Below are positions 28,966 through 36,199 of a stretch of 64,000 nt of DNA, in pieces. Within the stretch, counting starts at the first letter, position 1. Every line of letters begins with the position of its first letter. Source of the DNA: Roseivirga sp. (lineage in GTDB: Bacteria; Bacteroidota; Bacteroidia; Cytophagales; Cyclobacteriaceae); the NCBI GenBank assembly GCA_029262895.1, contig JAJCYM010000081.1, forward strand, positions 62,001-126,000, read 5' to 3'. The position numbers and the translations under genes were made by a program. A model generated the notes under the pieces. That model had not been told where the DNA came from and made no database searches. It saw only the letters and a program-made list of their open reading frames with translations.

Positions 28966-29301
28966 TTATATTGTCGGTTTAACATCCCAAAGTGCGTCAA
29001 GCAAGGAATTTACCTGAAGCCATTGTTCTCTTTCTACCATTAGCGCCTCTTGACCAGCTGGCGTAATTTGGTAGTATTTTCTTGGCCTGGAATTCTCGGC
29101 CATGATCCATTCCGACTTGATGAGTTCATCTTTTTCCAGGCGATGCAATACCGGGTACAGCATGCCATCGGACCATTCCATTTTTCCATCGGACAGTTCT
29201 TTGATTTTCTTGATGATCAAATAACCATAGCTATTCCCCTGCTTGAGAATGCCTAGGATAATTGGCTTTGTAGTTGCTGCAGATAGGTTTTTAGATATCA
29301 T
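28966..29301 (-). CDS. PadR-family transcriptional regulator (module 2, classical type)
   Basis: 111 residues. Classical PadR: winged helix with NSYGYLIIKKI, DGMLYPVLHRLEKDELI and the wing SRPRKYYQITPAGQEAL. It lacks the RGGRxK motif found in the wings of the two other PadRs in the window. A 33-bp dyad covers 29313-29345, 12 bp upstream of its ATG, and is its probable operator. The permease starts five bases after its stop. Confidence 0.93.
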   Translation of the reverse strand: MISKNLSAATTKPIILGILKQGNSYGYLIIKKIKELSDGKMEWSDGMLYPVLHRLEKDELIKSEWIMAENSRPRKYYQITPAGQEALMVEREQWLQVNSLLDALWDVKPTI

Positions 29302-29312
29302 GACTCGCTATA

Positions 29313-29345
29313 TACTTTGGCGTTCTATGTATAGACGGCAAAGTA
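29313..29345. promoter_or_regulatory. Putative PadR operator (module 2)
   Basis: TACTTTGGCGTTCTAT, GT, then ATAGACGGCAAAGTA form an almost perfect dyad with one bulge and one mismatch. It sits 12 bp upstream of the padR ATG and differs completely in sequence from the operators of modules 1 and 3. Confidence 0.65.
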
Positions 29346-29418
29346 CCTCAAACGTTGCACAGTGCTCTGACATTTTTTTTGAAAATGGATCGAAATTTTG
29401 AGCCAAAACATCGAAACC

Positions 29419-29554
29419 TGTCATTGCGATGCGGCTGTAGTGCAACGAAAGCCAAAGTGGCAATCCGTATGTTCTGAACTGCTGTGGCCCAGAACGGACG
29501 GATTGCCACGTCACAAATCATCGCTATCGCATGATTTGCTTCTCGCAATGACAG
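29419..29554. repeat. Nested-palindrome repeat element, copy 1
   Basis: Outer arms CTGTCATTGCGA (29419-29430) and TCGCAATGACAG (29543-29554) are perfect complements. Inner arms at 29457-29476 and 29490-29509 (GTGGCAATCCGT... / ...ACGGATTGCCAC) pair over 18 of 20 bases. Non-coding, between padR module 2 and regulator pair 2. Further copies are at 32882 and 36059. Confidence 0.85.
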
Positions 29555-29579
29555 CAAACTTGGGTTTGCTGTTCCCTGA

Positions 29580-30350
29580 TCACTGCGTATTGTCCAACAT
29601 TTGCCTCAGCCGAGTAGACCGTTCCTGGCTCAAATGAATTTCCTCATGGTAATTCGGAGAAACTTCAATTTGTAGTTGACCGGGTTTGGTAGGGATAAGC
29701 TTTTTAATGGAGTTGACATTTACCAGAAACTGCCGGTTAAGTCTGATAAACATTTGGTTATCCAAAATCTCCTGAAGCTGATTCAATGAGTAGTCTAAAA
29801 CATAAGACACATCATCAAAGGTCTTGGCAAAAACGAAATCAGCGCGATAAAAGTAAGCGATCTCCTCACTTTTCACCGGAGTCATATGATTACCCGTCTT
29901 TAATAAAAACCGTTCCTTAAAGCTTGATTGCTTGTTTTGCATCAAATCAATGGCGTCCATGGTTTTAAGAAAGACCTCTTCCGAATGAACACGCTTTGTC
30001 CTTGTGTATTTATCCAGCGCCTGGGACAGATCATCTTTTGTAATGGGTTTCAACAGGTAATCGATTCCCGTGGTTTTAAAGGCCTTGATGGCATATTGAT
30101 CGTAGGCAGTGACAAAAATGATAGGACAACTGATCTCAATTTCTTCCAGGATATCAAAGGAAAGGCCATCGGACAAATGGATATCCATAAAGATCAGATC
30201 CGGTTGCTTGTTGTTTTTCAACCATTCTATGGCATGCATCACCGTGCCGATTCTTTCTTTTACCAGGTACTCTCCCACTACTTCATCAAGGAGGTTTTCA
30301 AGGTGATTTTGAGCGCTGGTTTCATCTTCAATAATCAGTACCCTATTCAT
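29580..30350 (-). CDS. LytTR-family response regulator (pair 2)
   Basis: 256 residues. Receiver domain with acidic residues ED8-9, phospho-acceptor Asp56 in FMDIHLSDG and Lys in LLKPITKD. The LytTR domain runs from about 145 to 252 (EIAYFYRADFVFAKTFDD, RLNRQFLVNVNSIKKL). The start overlaps the 3' end of the kinase gene by 8 bp. About 35-40% of residues look alike to pair 1 by eye, so the two pairs are related but not a recent duplication. Confidence 0.92.
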   Translation of the reverse strand: MNRVLIIEDETSAQNHLENLLDEVVGEYLVKERIGTVMHAIEWLKNNKQPDLIFMDIHLSDGLSFDILEEIEISCPIIFVTAYDQYAIKAFKTTGIDYLLKPITKDDLSQALDKYTRTKRVHSEEVFLKTMDAIDLMQNKQSSFKERFLLKTGNHMTPVKSEEIAYFYRADFVFAKTFDDVSYVLDYSLNQLQEILDNQMFIRLNRQFLVNVNSIKKLIPTKPGQLQIEVSPNYHEEIHLSQERSTRLRQMLDNTQ

Positions 30351-31419
30351 GATCAGCAGTGTTAATTAATGGTAATGACACAGTGAATTGTTGTTGGCTC
30401 TCGGCAATCACCACAGGCCGTTCCGTTAGGTATTGATAACGCTTTTTAATATTCGAAAGACCGGTTTGATCAGTTACCTCAGGTCGCTTTAGGTTTACAT
30501 TGTTGGAGACAATAATGTAGTTATTCTCTACTTCAAATGAGATGTTCAATGGACTGCCCTCATCAATCCTGTTGTGTTTGATGGCGTTTTCTATCAATTG
30601 CTGTAAGACTAATGGAGGTACACTTTTCTGTTGCAAATCTTCGGCATCGATACTGTCCTCAACCAATAAAAAGTTGTAATAGCGTTGTTGCATTATGGCC
30701 AAATATTGCTTGGCCAAATTGTGTTCTTCTGATACAGCAATCAATGATTTGTCATTGTTTTGAAGGATATAACGATAAATGGTCGAGATATTTTTAAGAA
30801 AATCCTTTGCCATCTCTGAGTTTTCATCGATCAGATAGTAAAGCGTATTAAAGCTATTAAACATGAAATGTGGATCGAGCTGGTTCTTTAGAATAGCAAG
30901 GTTGGCTTTTGCGATCTCTTGCTGAAACTGCTCATTCTCAAGGTTCGATTGGTAGTGATCGTTCTTCCAATTCACCGCCATCTGGACTAAGGTAAATATC
31001 ACAGAAATGGTGAGCCCCATTAACACCGACATAGCCATGTGACCAATCATAGGTGTTTCACTCCCATAACTCCAATGATCTATCCATTTGAAAATGTAGA
31101 AGAGTACAAAATAGACCGAAGTACCAATTAACACACTGCCAATAAAGACGAGGAATAGACGTACAGATTCGTTTTTCGTCTTAATTCGGTTGAAGAGATA
31201 GGTCTGGGCTTTAATGATGATTTCGAAGATGACATAGTAAACGGCAAGCAACAAAAACCCTATCCACGCAAAGCCCGGAGGTTCTCTAAAACGAGAAGCA
31301 ATAGAAATTGTGCCAAACATCAACATCCCAACGGCTACAGCAATGATAATCTTTACAGGGCGCGAAAGCTTAAGTGGAGAAGTAGTCATTTTTAATTTCG
31401 AATGATCAAAAGTAGCCAT
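30343..31419 (-). CDS. LytS-type membrane sensor histidine kinase (pair 2)
   Basis: 358 residues from the ATG at 31419; an ATG ten codons later (31389) is an alternative. Four transmembrane helices at about 22-42, 52-70, 88-110 and 128-148 form the input region. The kinase core has His184 in LDPHFMFNSFNTLYYL and the N-box LQQLIENAIKHN; the nucleotide-binding end is short, as in this subfamily. Operon with the LytTR regulator. Confidence 0.91.
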   Translation of the reverse strand: MATFDHSKLKMTTSPLKLSRPVKIIIAVAVGMLMFGTISIASRFREPPGFAWIGFLLLAVYYVIFEIIIKAQTYLFNRIKTKNESVRLFLVFIGSVLIGTSVYFVLFYIFKWIDHWSYGSETPMIGHMAMSVLMGLTISVIFTLVQMAVNWKNDHYQSNLENEQFQQEIAKANLAILKNQLDPHFMFNSFNTLYYLIDENSEMAKDFLKNISTIYRYILQNNDKSLIAVSEEHNLAKQYLAIMQQRYYNFLLVEDSIDAEDLQQKSVPPLVLQQLIENAIKHNRIDEGSPLNISFEVENNYIIVSNNVNLKRPEVTDQTGLSNIKKRYQYLTERPVVIAESQQQFTVSLPLINTADHE

Positions 31420-31563
31420 TTGATTAAAACATCAAACTCCGTCCCTTCCCTTCAAGGATTATTCAAGGGTCAATAATTTAAGTCCATGGTCAAAATGGTG
31501 GTCTTCATGCTTCAAAAATTAGGGTTGAGCGCTTTCCATATCCTTCCACGCCTCGCATTCATG

Positions 31564-31571
31564 TAGTTTTG
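31564..31571 (+). promoter_or_regulatory. Possible -7 promoter element
   Basis: TAGTTTTG matches the Bacteroidota -7 consensus TAnnTTTG, 22 bp before the ATG at 31594. No matching -33 TTG was found at the expected distance, so this is tentative. Confidence 0.3.
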
Positions 31572-31593
31572 GAATAAACTCAATTTAAGAAAC

Positions 31594-32796
31594 ATGAAAA
31601 ATAATTACCTATTTATGATCCTCCTACTGGTATTGTCAACCAGTCTTTTAAAGGCGCAGGAGGCGCTCGATTTAACACCCTATTCTATCCAGGTTGAAAG
31701 CCTTGAAGATGCTGCCTTCAAGTCATTTATGGACAAGAGACTTGATAACACACAGTTCGTATTTGTAGGTGAACAACACGGGATCAAGGAGGTAGGTCAG
31801 TTCACCAATGCGGTTTACAATTATGCCCAGGCATTTGACTACAAAACCCTGTGCGTGGAGACCGATGGAGTGATGGCCAATCACCTCAAATCCTGGGCTA
31901 GTGCCAATAATAGTCTTGATCTATTCAGTCAGGCGAATAAAGACTTTACCTTCTCCATACCCTTCTACAATAACTCCGATGATATTGCCATGTTCAAGAA
32001 TGTGGTCAGTAAAAAGGGTGCAGTCTGGGGAATAGATCAAACTTTCATTGGGCAGTTTCGCTTCAACTTTGATTATATGATCAAGACCACTTCAAATAAG
32101 AAATTGAAAGCCAAGCTTATCCCACTTAAGAAAAAAGCCGAAGAAGCATTTCAGGTGGCTTTGGAAACCAAAGATTTCAATGCTCCCTACGTCTATAAAT
32201 ACGACAAGGCCACGCATGACGACTTGATGAATACCGCCAAAAGTGATGAGGAAAAGGAAATCATATACCAACTGTGGAAGACGCATGAAATCTACACCTA
32301 CTTCAATGAAAGGAAGATTTATGCCAATAACAATGTTCGGGGGAAACTGATGAAACGCAATTTTATGCGTTATTACAGGGCAGCTCAAAAGAAAACGGCA
32401 ACGCCTAAAGTAATCTTCAAATTGGGAGCCAATCATGCCGCAAAAGGGCTTACCAGAACAAGTATTTATGACATATCCAGTCTGGGTTCGGAGCTGGCGA
32501 TCAGCAACGGCATGGGTTCCTTGCACTTTATTGTGATGGGTATTTCCGGGCAGGTGGCTGTAGGCAATCCAATGTCTCCTGAACCCATTGTTTCCTTCGA
32601 TAATGCAGAACAATTTCCAGAAGAAGTTCAGAAGGCCATTTCGTCCATTGACAAGAAGTACTACATATTGGATTTGGTACCTCTGAGAGCATCAAAGTAT
32701 CGCAGAACCCTCTCTGATGGCTTCAAGGATATTGTTTTTAGCTATGATGTGATTGTATTGGTGAAAGATGCGGAAGCCTTGAGTGGGCTAAAATAG
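31594..32796 (+). CDS. Exported EreA/ChaN-superfamily protein
   Basis: 400 residues with a signal peptide (FMILLLVLSTSLLKAQ). The segment FVFVGEQHGIKE at about residues 50-61 is the G-E-x-H-G signature shared by erythromycin esterase-like and ChaN/Tiki-like proteins; a second conserved region, LCVETDGVMANHLKSW, follows 35 residues later, and KLGANHAAKG lies near residue 290. Such proteins include metal-binding hydrolases and haem-binding lipoproteins; which applies here cannot be told. Single gene, followed by a repeat-rich gap. Confidence 0.7.
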   Translation: MKNNYLFMILLLVLSTSLLKAQEALDLTPYSIQVESLEDAAFKSFMDKRLDNTQFVFVGEQHGIKEVGQFTNAVYNYAQAFDYKTLCVETDGVMANHLKSWASANNSLDLFSQANKDFTFSIPFYNNSDDIAMFKNVVSKKGAVWGIDQTFIGQFRFNFDYMIKTTSNKKLKAKLIPLKKKAEEAFQVALETKDFNAPYVYKYDKATHDDLMNTAKSDEEKEIIYQLWKTHEIYTYFNERKIYANNNVRGKLMKRNFMRYYRAAQKKTATPKVIFKLGANHAAKGLTRTSIYDISSLGSELAISNGMGSLHFIVMGISGQVAVGNPMSPEPIVSFDNAEQFPEEVQKAISSIDKKYYILDLVPLRASKYRRTLSDGFKDIVFSYDVIVLVKDAEALSGLK

Positions 32797-32861
32797 CTGC
32801 GAGTTGTGAGCTGCGAGTCTTGAGTAACCCCTCACAACTCGTAGCTCATAGCTGGTAATTC
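32797..32861. repeat. Heptamer-based inverted repeat element, copy 1
   Basis: Degenerate 7-bp units (GCTGCGA, GTTGTGA, GCTGCGA, GTCTTGA) are followed by the reverse-complement units (TCACAAC, TCGTAGC, TCATAGC), giving a potential hairpin. A similar one is at 33137-33208. Confidence 0.6.
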
Positions 32862-32881
32862 GATGAGCCGCCCTTCTCTTC

Positions 32882-33020
32882 ACTGTCATTGCGAGGATGA
32901 AATTCTGCGTTAGCAAGAATTTAAGACGCGGCAATCCGTCCGTTCTGGGCTATAGCAGGTCAGAACAGACGGATTGCCACATCACCTTCCGCTATGCTAC
33001 AGGTTCTTCGCAATGACAGT
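32882..33020. repeat. Nested-palindrome repeat element, copy 2
   Basis: Outer arms ACTGTCATTGCGA (32882-32894) and TCGCAATGACAGT (33008-33020) are perfect complements. Inner arms GGCAATCCGTCCGTTCTG (32930-32947) and CAGAACAGACGGATTGCC (32961-32978) pair 17 of 18. The half 32883-32936 is repeated at 36059-36112 with three differences. Confidence 0.87.
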
Positions 33021-33136
33021 CAAGTAGTATTCGGCTCACCCCTGCACCAAAGGGGTGCTTTGAGGAATTGCCGTGCGTTGGGCTCCCTTCAAGGAATTAA
33101 AGAGTAGTGTTGGCCAGAATGCAACAATATCTAAAA

Positions 33137-33208
33137 GCCATGAGCTATGAGTTGTGAGGGGTCACTTACTCAAGACTCACAGCTCATAGCTGGCAACTCG
33201 TAACTCAA
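33137..33208. repeat. Heptamer-based inverted repeat element, copy 2
   Basis: Units of the form GAGCTAT, GAGTTGT are followed by reverse-complement units ending in CAGCTCATAGCTGGC and AACTCGTAACTC. It shares the sequence CAGCTCATAGCTGGCAACTC in the right half with copy 1's pattern. Confidence 0.6.
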
Positions 33209-33242
33209 TAATACCCTAACCCTGAGACTCTAAGTGATTTGC

Positions 33243-33250
33243 TATATTTG
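33243..33250 (+). promoter_or_regulatory. Possible -7 promoter element of the TPR kinase gene
   Basis: TATATTTG matches TAnnTTTG, 26 bp before the ATG at 33276. No clear -33 TTG was found. Confidence 0.3.
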
Positions 33251-33275
33251 GTAAGAAGAATTGGCTTATTAGAGT

Positions 33276-35411
33276 ATGCTCAAAAGAGTCTTTGTCCTTT
33301 TTTTTATTCTGTTGTGTACTCCGGGGCTGGCTCAGGTGAATGTTGATAGCCTGAAATCTGTCTGGAAGGATGTTGAACAACCTGATACGGTTAAATTGAA
33401 AGCACTAGGCAGAATTGCCTGGGCGTATCTCTTTAACCAACCTGATAGTGGTTTTTATTACGCACAAACCCAATTTGAACTGGCTCAAACTATTGATAGT
33501 CAGATTTGGATGGCAATTGCCTCGAATACCAAAGGTGTTTCCTTCAAAGTAAAAGATGACTTCTTTAACGCTCTCAAATCCTATCAGCAAGGTTTGGAAT
33601 TGGCATCAGCAATCGGTGATCAAACAACAGTCAAACCCCATCTACTCAACAATATTGGAAATGTATATTACAACCTCGGTGATCATGCCAATGCCATCAG
33701 GTATTATATTGAAAGTCTACAACTTGCTGAAAAGAACAATAATAAAAAAGGAATGTCGACAGCTTTGGTCGGCATTTCAAACGTGCACTTCCTGCAAGGC
33801 GAATATGCTAAGTCTCTTGAATATCTGGAACAAACACATGAATTAGCAACAGAAATTGATGATAAGAATCTTTTGTCTACAACTTCACATAACCTGGGAA
33901 GTGCTTATTTGGAAGAAGGTGATGATTCTACCGCGCTAGTGTATTACAATCAGGCCTTATTGATTGATCAGAAACTGGCTGATCGCCAGGGAGTCGGACT
34001 GAACCTGACAGCCATTGGACGTGTAATGGTCAATCGCAAGCGCTACCCAGAAGCTTTGTCATATTTTAATAGAGCTTTAAAAGTGGCCAATGATGTAGGT
34101 GATAAGAAAGGGGCTTCCATAGCCTTTATTAATATGTCAAATGTTCATGAAGCGCGTAAAGATTTCAGTAAAGCAATTTCATCGAGCCGAAATGCACTGG
34201 CCATTGCTCAAGATTCTCGTATTATCGAACAAGCGCGAGATGCAGCAAATAGCTTATATAGAAACTACAAGGCTGTAGGCAACACTGGGTTGGCCCTGGA
34301 AATGTACGAATTGAGAACGACTCTCCGGGACAGTATCAACCGCTTAGAGAACCAAAGAGAAATTATTGACCAGGAGTATAAATATGCTTATGAAAAACAG
34401 GCTGCTGCCGATAGTGTTGCGTTTGCAAAGCAAGAGGAAATTCGAATTCAAGATGAAAGGATAGCCGATGTAAAACGACAAAGAGATTGGCTACTGGTGA
34501 TTTCCGCCCTGGTAATACTTGCTGTGATTACAGTAGCCTTTTTTCTAAGAAATACTGGACTCAGTGCGATGAACCTTGAATTAGAACATAAGAATGTGCT
34601 TATCGTTGAGCAGAACAGCCAGCTTGAAGATACTTTATCGAAGCTCAAGACAACCCAAACGCAACTACTTCAATCTGAAAAAATGGCATCAATTGGACAA
34701 TTGATTGCTGGTGTTGCTCATGAAATAAACAATCCGGTAAATTTCATTATATCCGGTACTGAGTTACTAGCGCGTGACATTCAAGACTTAGGAAAGCTAA
34801 TCAAGGAGTGGCAAGGTCAAAAAGTTGAAAAACCGGACTTGGCAACAATTGTCAAAAATATCACCGAGTCAATTGAACACGTGCAGATGGGTGGTCAAAG
34901 GACTGCAGAGATAGTGGAAGCACTGAGGACATTTTCGTACGTGGATCAAGTCAAAATGACAAAAGTGGACATTCATGAAATTATTGAGTCCAATTTGATC
35001 CTTCTTCGGAATAGCCTAAAGGGAGGCATAAATCTCGAAAAGGATTTCATTCCCTCTCCAGAAAAAATTGAATGTGCACCAGGCCAAATCAATCAGGTAT
35101 TTTTGAATATCCTGGTGAACGCTATAGATGCAATGCACGGAGAAGGAAATTTAACGATTACAACTCGGGATGAGGGGACGCAAATTTCAATTCGCATAAG
35201 AGATTCCGGTCCAGGAATACCAGTCGACAATCTGACCAAGGTGTTTGATCCCTTTTTCACCACGAAGGATATAGGTATGGGCACAGGACTAGGATTATCT
35301 ATCAGCTATGGGATTATTAAAAAACATCATGGGGATATTGAGGTAATCAGCGAAGAGGGAAAAGGGTGTGAATTCGTTGTCACAATCCCAAAAAGACAAC
35401 CCGCAGCATAA
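33276..35411 (+). CDS. TPR-containing sensor histidine kinase
   Basis: 711 residues. A signal peptide (MLKRVFVLFFILLCTPGLAQ) is followed by about seven tetratricopeptide repeats (residues 35-350; patterns such as LLNNIGNVYYNLGDHANAI), a transmembrane helix at about 408-428, a coiled coil, then a HisKA-type domain with His482 in AGVAHEINNP, and an ATPase domain (NQVFLNILVNAIDA, DSGPGIP, FFTTKDIGMGTGLGLS). Periplasmic TPRs thus form the sensor. A stand-alone receiver gene lies convergent 26 bp downstream and is the likely partner. Confidence 0.93.
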   Translation: MLKRVFVLFFILLCTPGLAQVNVDSLKSVWKDVEQPDTVKLKALGRIAWAYLFNQPDSGFYYAQTQFELAQTIDSQIWMAIASNTKGVSFKVKDDFFNALKSYQQGLELASAIGDQTTVKPHLLNNIGNVYYNLGDHANAIRYYIESLQLAEKNNNKKGMSTALVGISNVHFLQGEYAKSLEYLEQTHELATEIDDKNLLSTTSHNLGSAYLEEGDDSTALVYYNQALLIDQKLADRQGVGLNLTAIGRVMVNRKRYPEALSYFNRALKVANDVGDKKGASIAFINMSNVHEARKDFSKAISSSRNALAIAQDSRIIEQARDAANSLYRNYKAVGNTGLALEMYELRTTLRDSINRLENQREIIDQEYKYAYEKQAAADSVAFAKQEEIRIQDERIADVKRQRDWLLVISALVILAVITVAFFLRNTGLSAMNLELEHKNVLIVEQNSQLEDTLSKLKTTQTQLLQSEKMASIGQLIAGVAHEINNPVNFIISGTELLARDIQDLGKLIKEWQGQKVEKPDLATIVKNITESIEHVQMGGQRTAEIVEALRTFSYVDQVKMTKVDIHEIIESNLILLRNSLKGGINLEKDFIPSPEKIECAPGQINQVFLNILVNAIDAMHGEGNLTITTRDEGTQISIRIRDSGPGIPVDNLTKVFDPFFTTKDIGMGTGLGLSISYGIIKKHHGDIEVISEEGKGCEFVVTIPKRQPAA

Positions 35412-35437
35412 GAGATTAGGGGCCTGACATTTAAACC

Positions 35438-35803
35438 TTATTTTGCTGCCTTTTCCATGACCTCTTTCAGCGCTTCATAATGCCATGGCTTTCGCACAAA
35501 ATCATTAAGAAGATAATGATCAAATGCCTCTTGGACATATTCATCTTGAGAATAGCCGGAAATCATAATTCGGCCGGGTGGTGAGGTTGGAAGTATTTTT
35601 TTTACCTCTCCAAGAAATTCCACACCTGTCATTCCTGACATACGCTGGTCAGTGGCAATAAGATCAACCTGGTTGCCCTTCAAATACTTCAGTGCATCTT
35701 TGGCTGTAGAAAATGTTTTTACATCAAAATCATTTTGAAACATCCGCTCAAAAATCATCAGATTGACAGGTTCATCATCAACATATACAACTTTCTTTTT
35801 CAT
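35438..35803 (-). CDS. Single-domain response regulator
   Basis: 121 residues, a receiver domain with no output domain. Acidic pair DD9-10, phospho-acceptor Asp52 in IATDQRMSG, and a conserved Lys in FVRKPW. The TDQRMPxMxG style and KPW ending are typical of the RpfG/HD-GYP-like receiver group. It probably relays phosphate from the convergent TPR kinase at 33276 or acts as a phosphate sink; cognate pairing is inference from adjacency. Confidence 0.93.
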   Translation of the reverse strand: MKKKVVYVDDEPVNLMIFERMFQNDFDVKTFSTAKDALKYLKGNQVDLIATDQRMSGMTGVEFLGEVKKILPTSPPGRIMISGYSQDEYVQEAFDHYLLNDFVRKPWHYEALKEVMEKAAK

Positions 35804-35935
35804 GTTTAGATCGCTCTCAAGCTAAATATAATCGATTTTCAAGGCCTAACAGTCCATCAGATATGAAAGTTCTAAAAGTCACATTTTAAGCGCAATAAAT
35901 TCTAATAAACATGAAGCGTTCCTCTAGCTACGGGT

Positions 35936-35990
35936 GGTGAGCTATGAGTCTCGAGAACCTCTCACAGCTCGAACTAGTAGCTCACAATGC
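35936..35990. repeat. Heptamer-based inverted repeat, copy 3
   Basis: A shorter relation of the elements at 32797 and 33137: TGAGCTATGAGTCTCGAG and CTCACAGCTCGAACTAGTAG. Arms pair imperfectly. Confidence 0.45.
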
Positions 35991-36058
35991 GTTGCAAACG
36001 TGATTGTGGTGGTGAAGGATGCATAGGCATTACGCTTCGAAGTGCGGGCCTCATTACT

Positions 36059-36112
36059 CTGTCATTGTGAGGATAAAATTCTGCGTTAGCAAGAATTTAA
36101 GACGTGGCAATC
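36059..36112. repeat. Nested-palindrome repeat, half copy
   Basis: 54 bp that match 32883-32936 with three substitutions; the inner palindrome and right half are missing. Surrounding sequence 35804-36199 is otherwise non-coding. Confidence 0.75.
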
Positions 36113-36199
36113 ACAGTCACGGAATGTTCGGCTCACTCCTGACCCCTGAAAGGGAATCAGGCCACAGACTAGTCACCAATTGACCAATCTCCCAATAAA

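Noticed and set aside
29308-29557. ORFs of about 70 codons on both strands
   Set aside because: They lie entirely within the palindromic repeat element and the padR operator.
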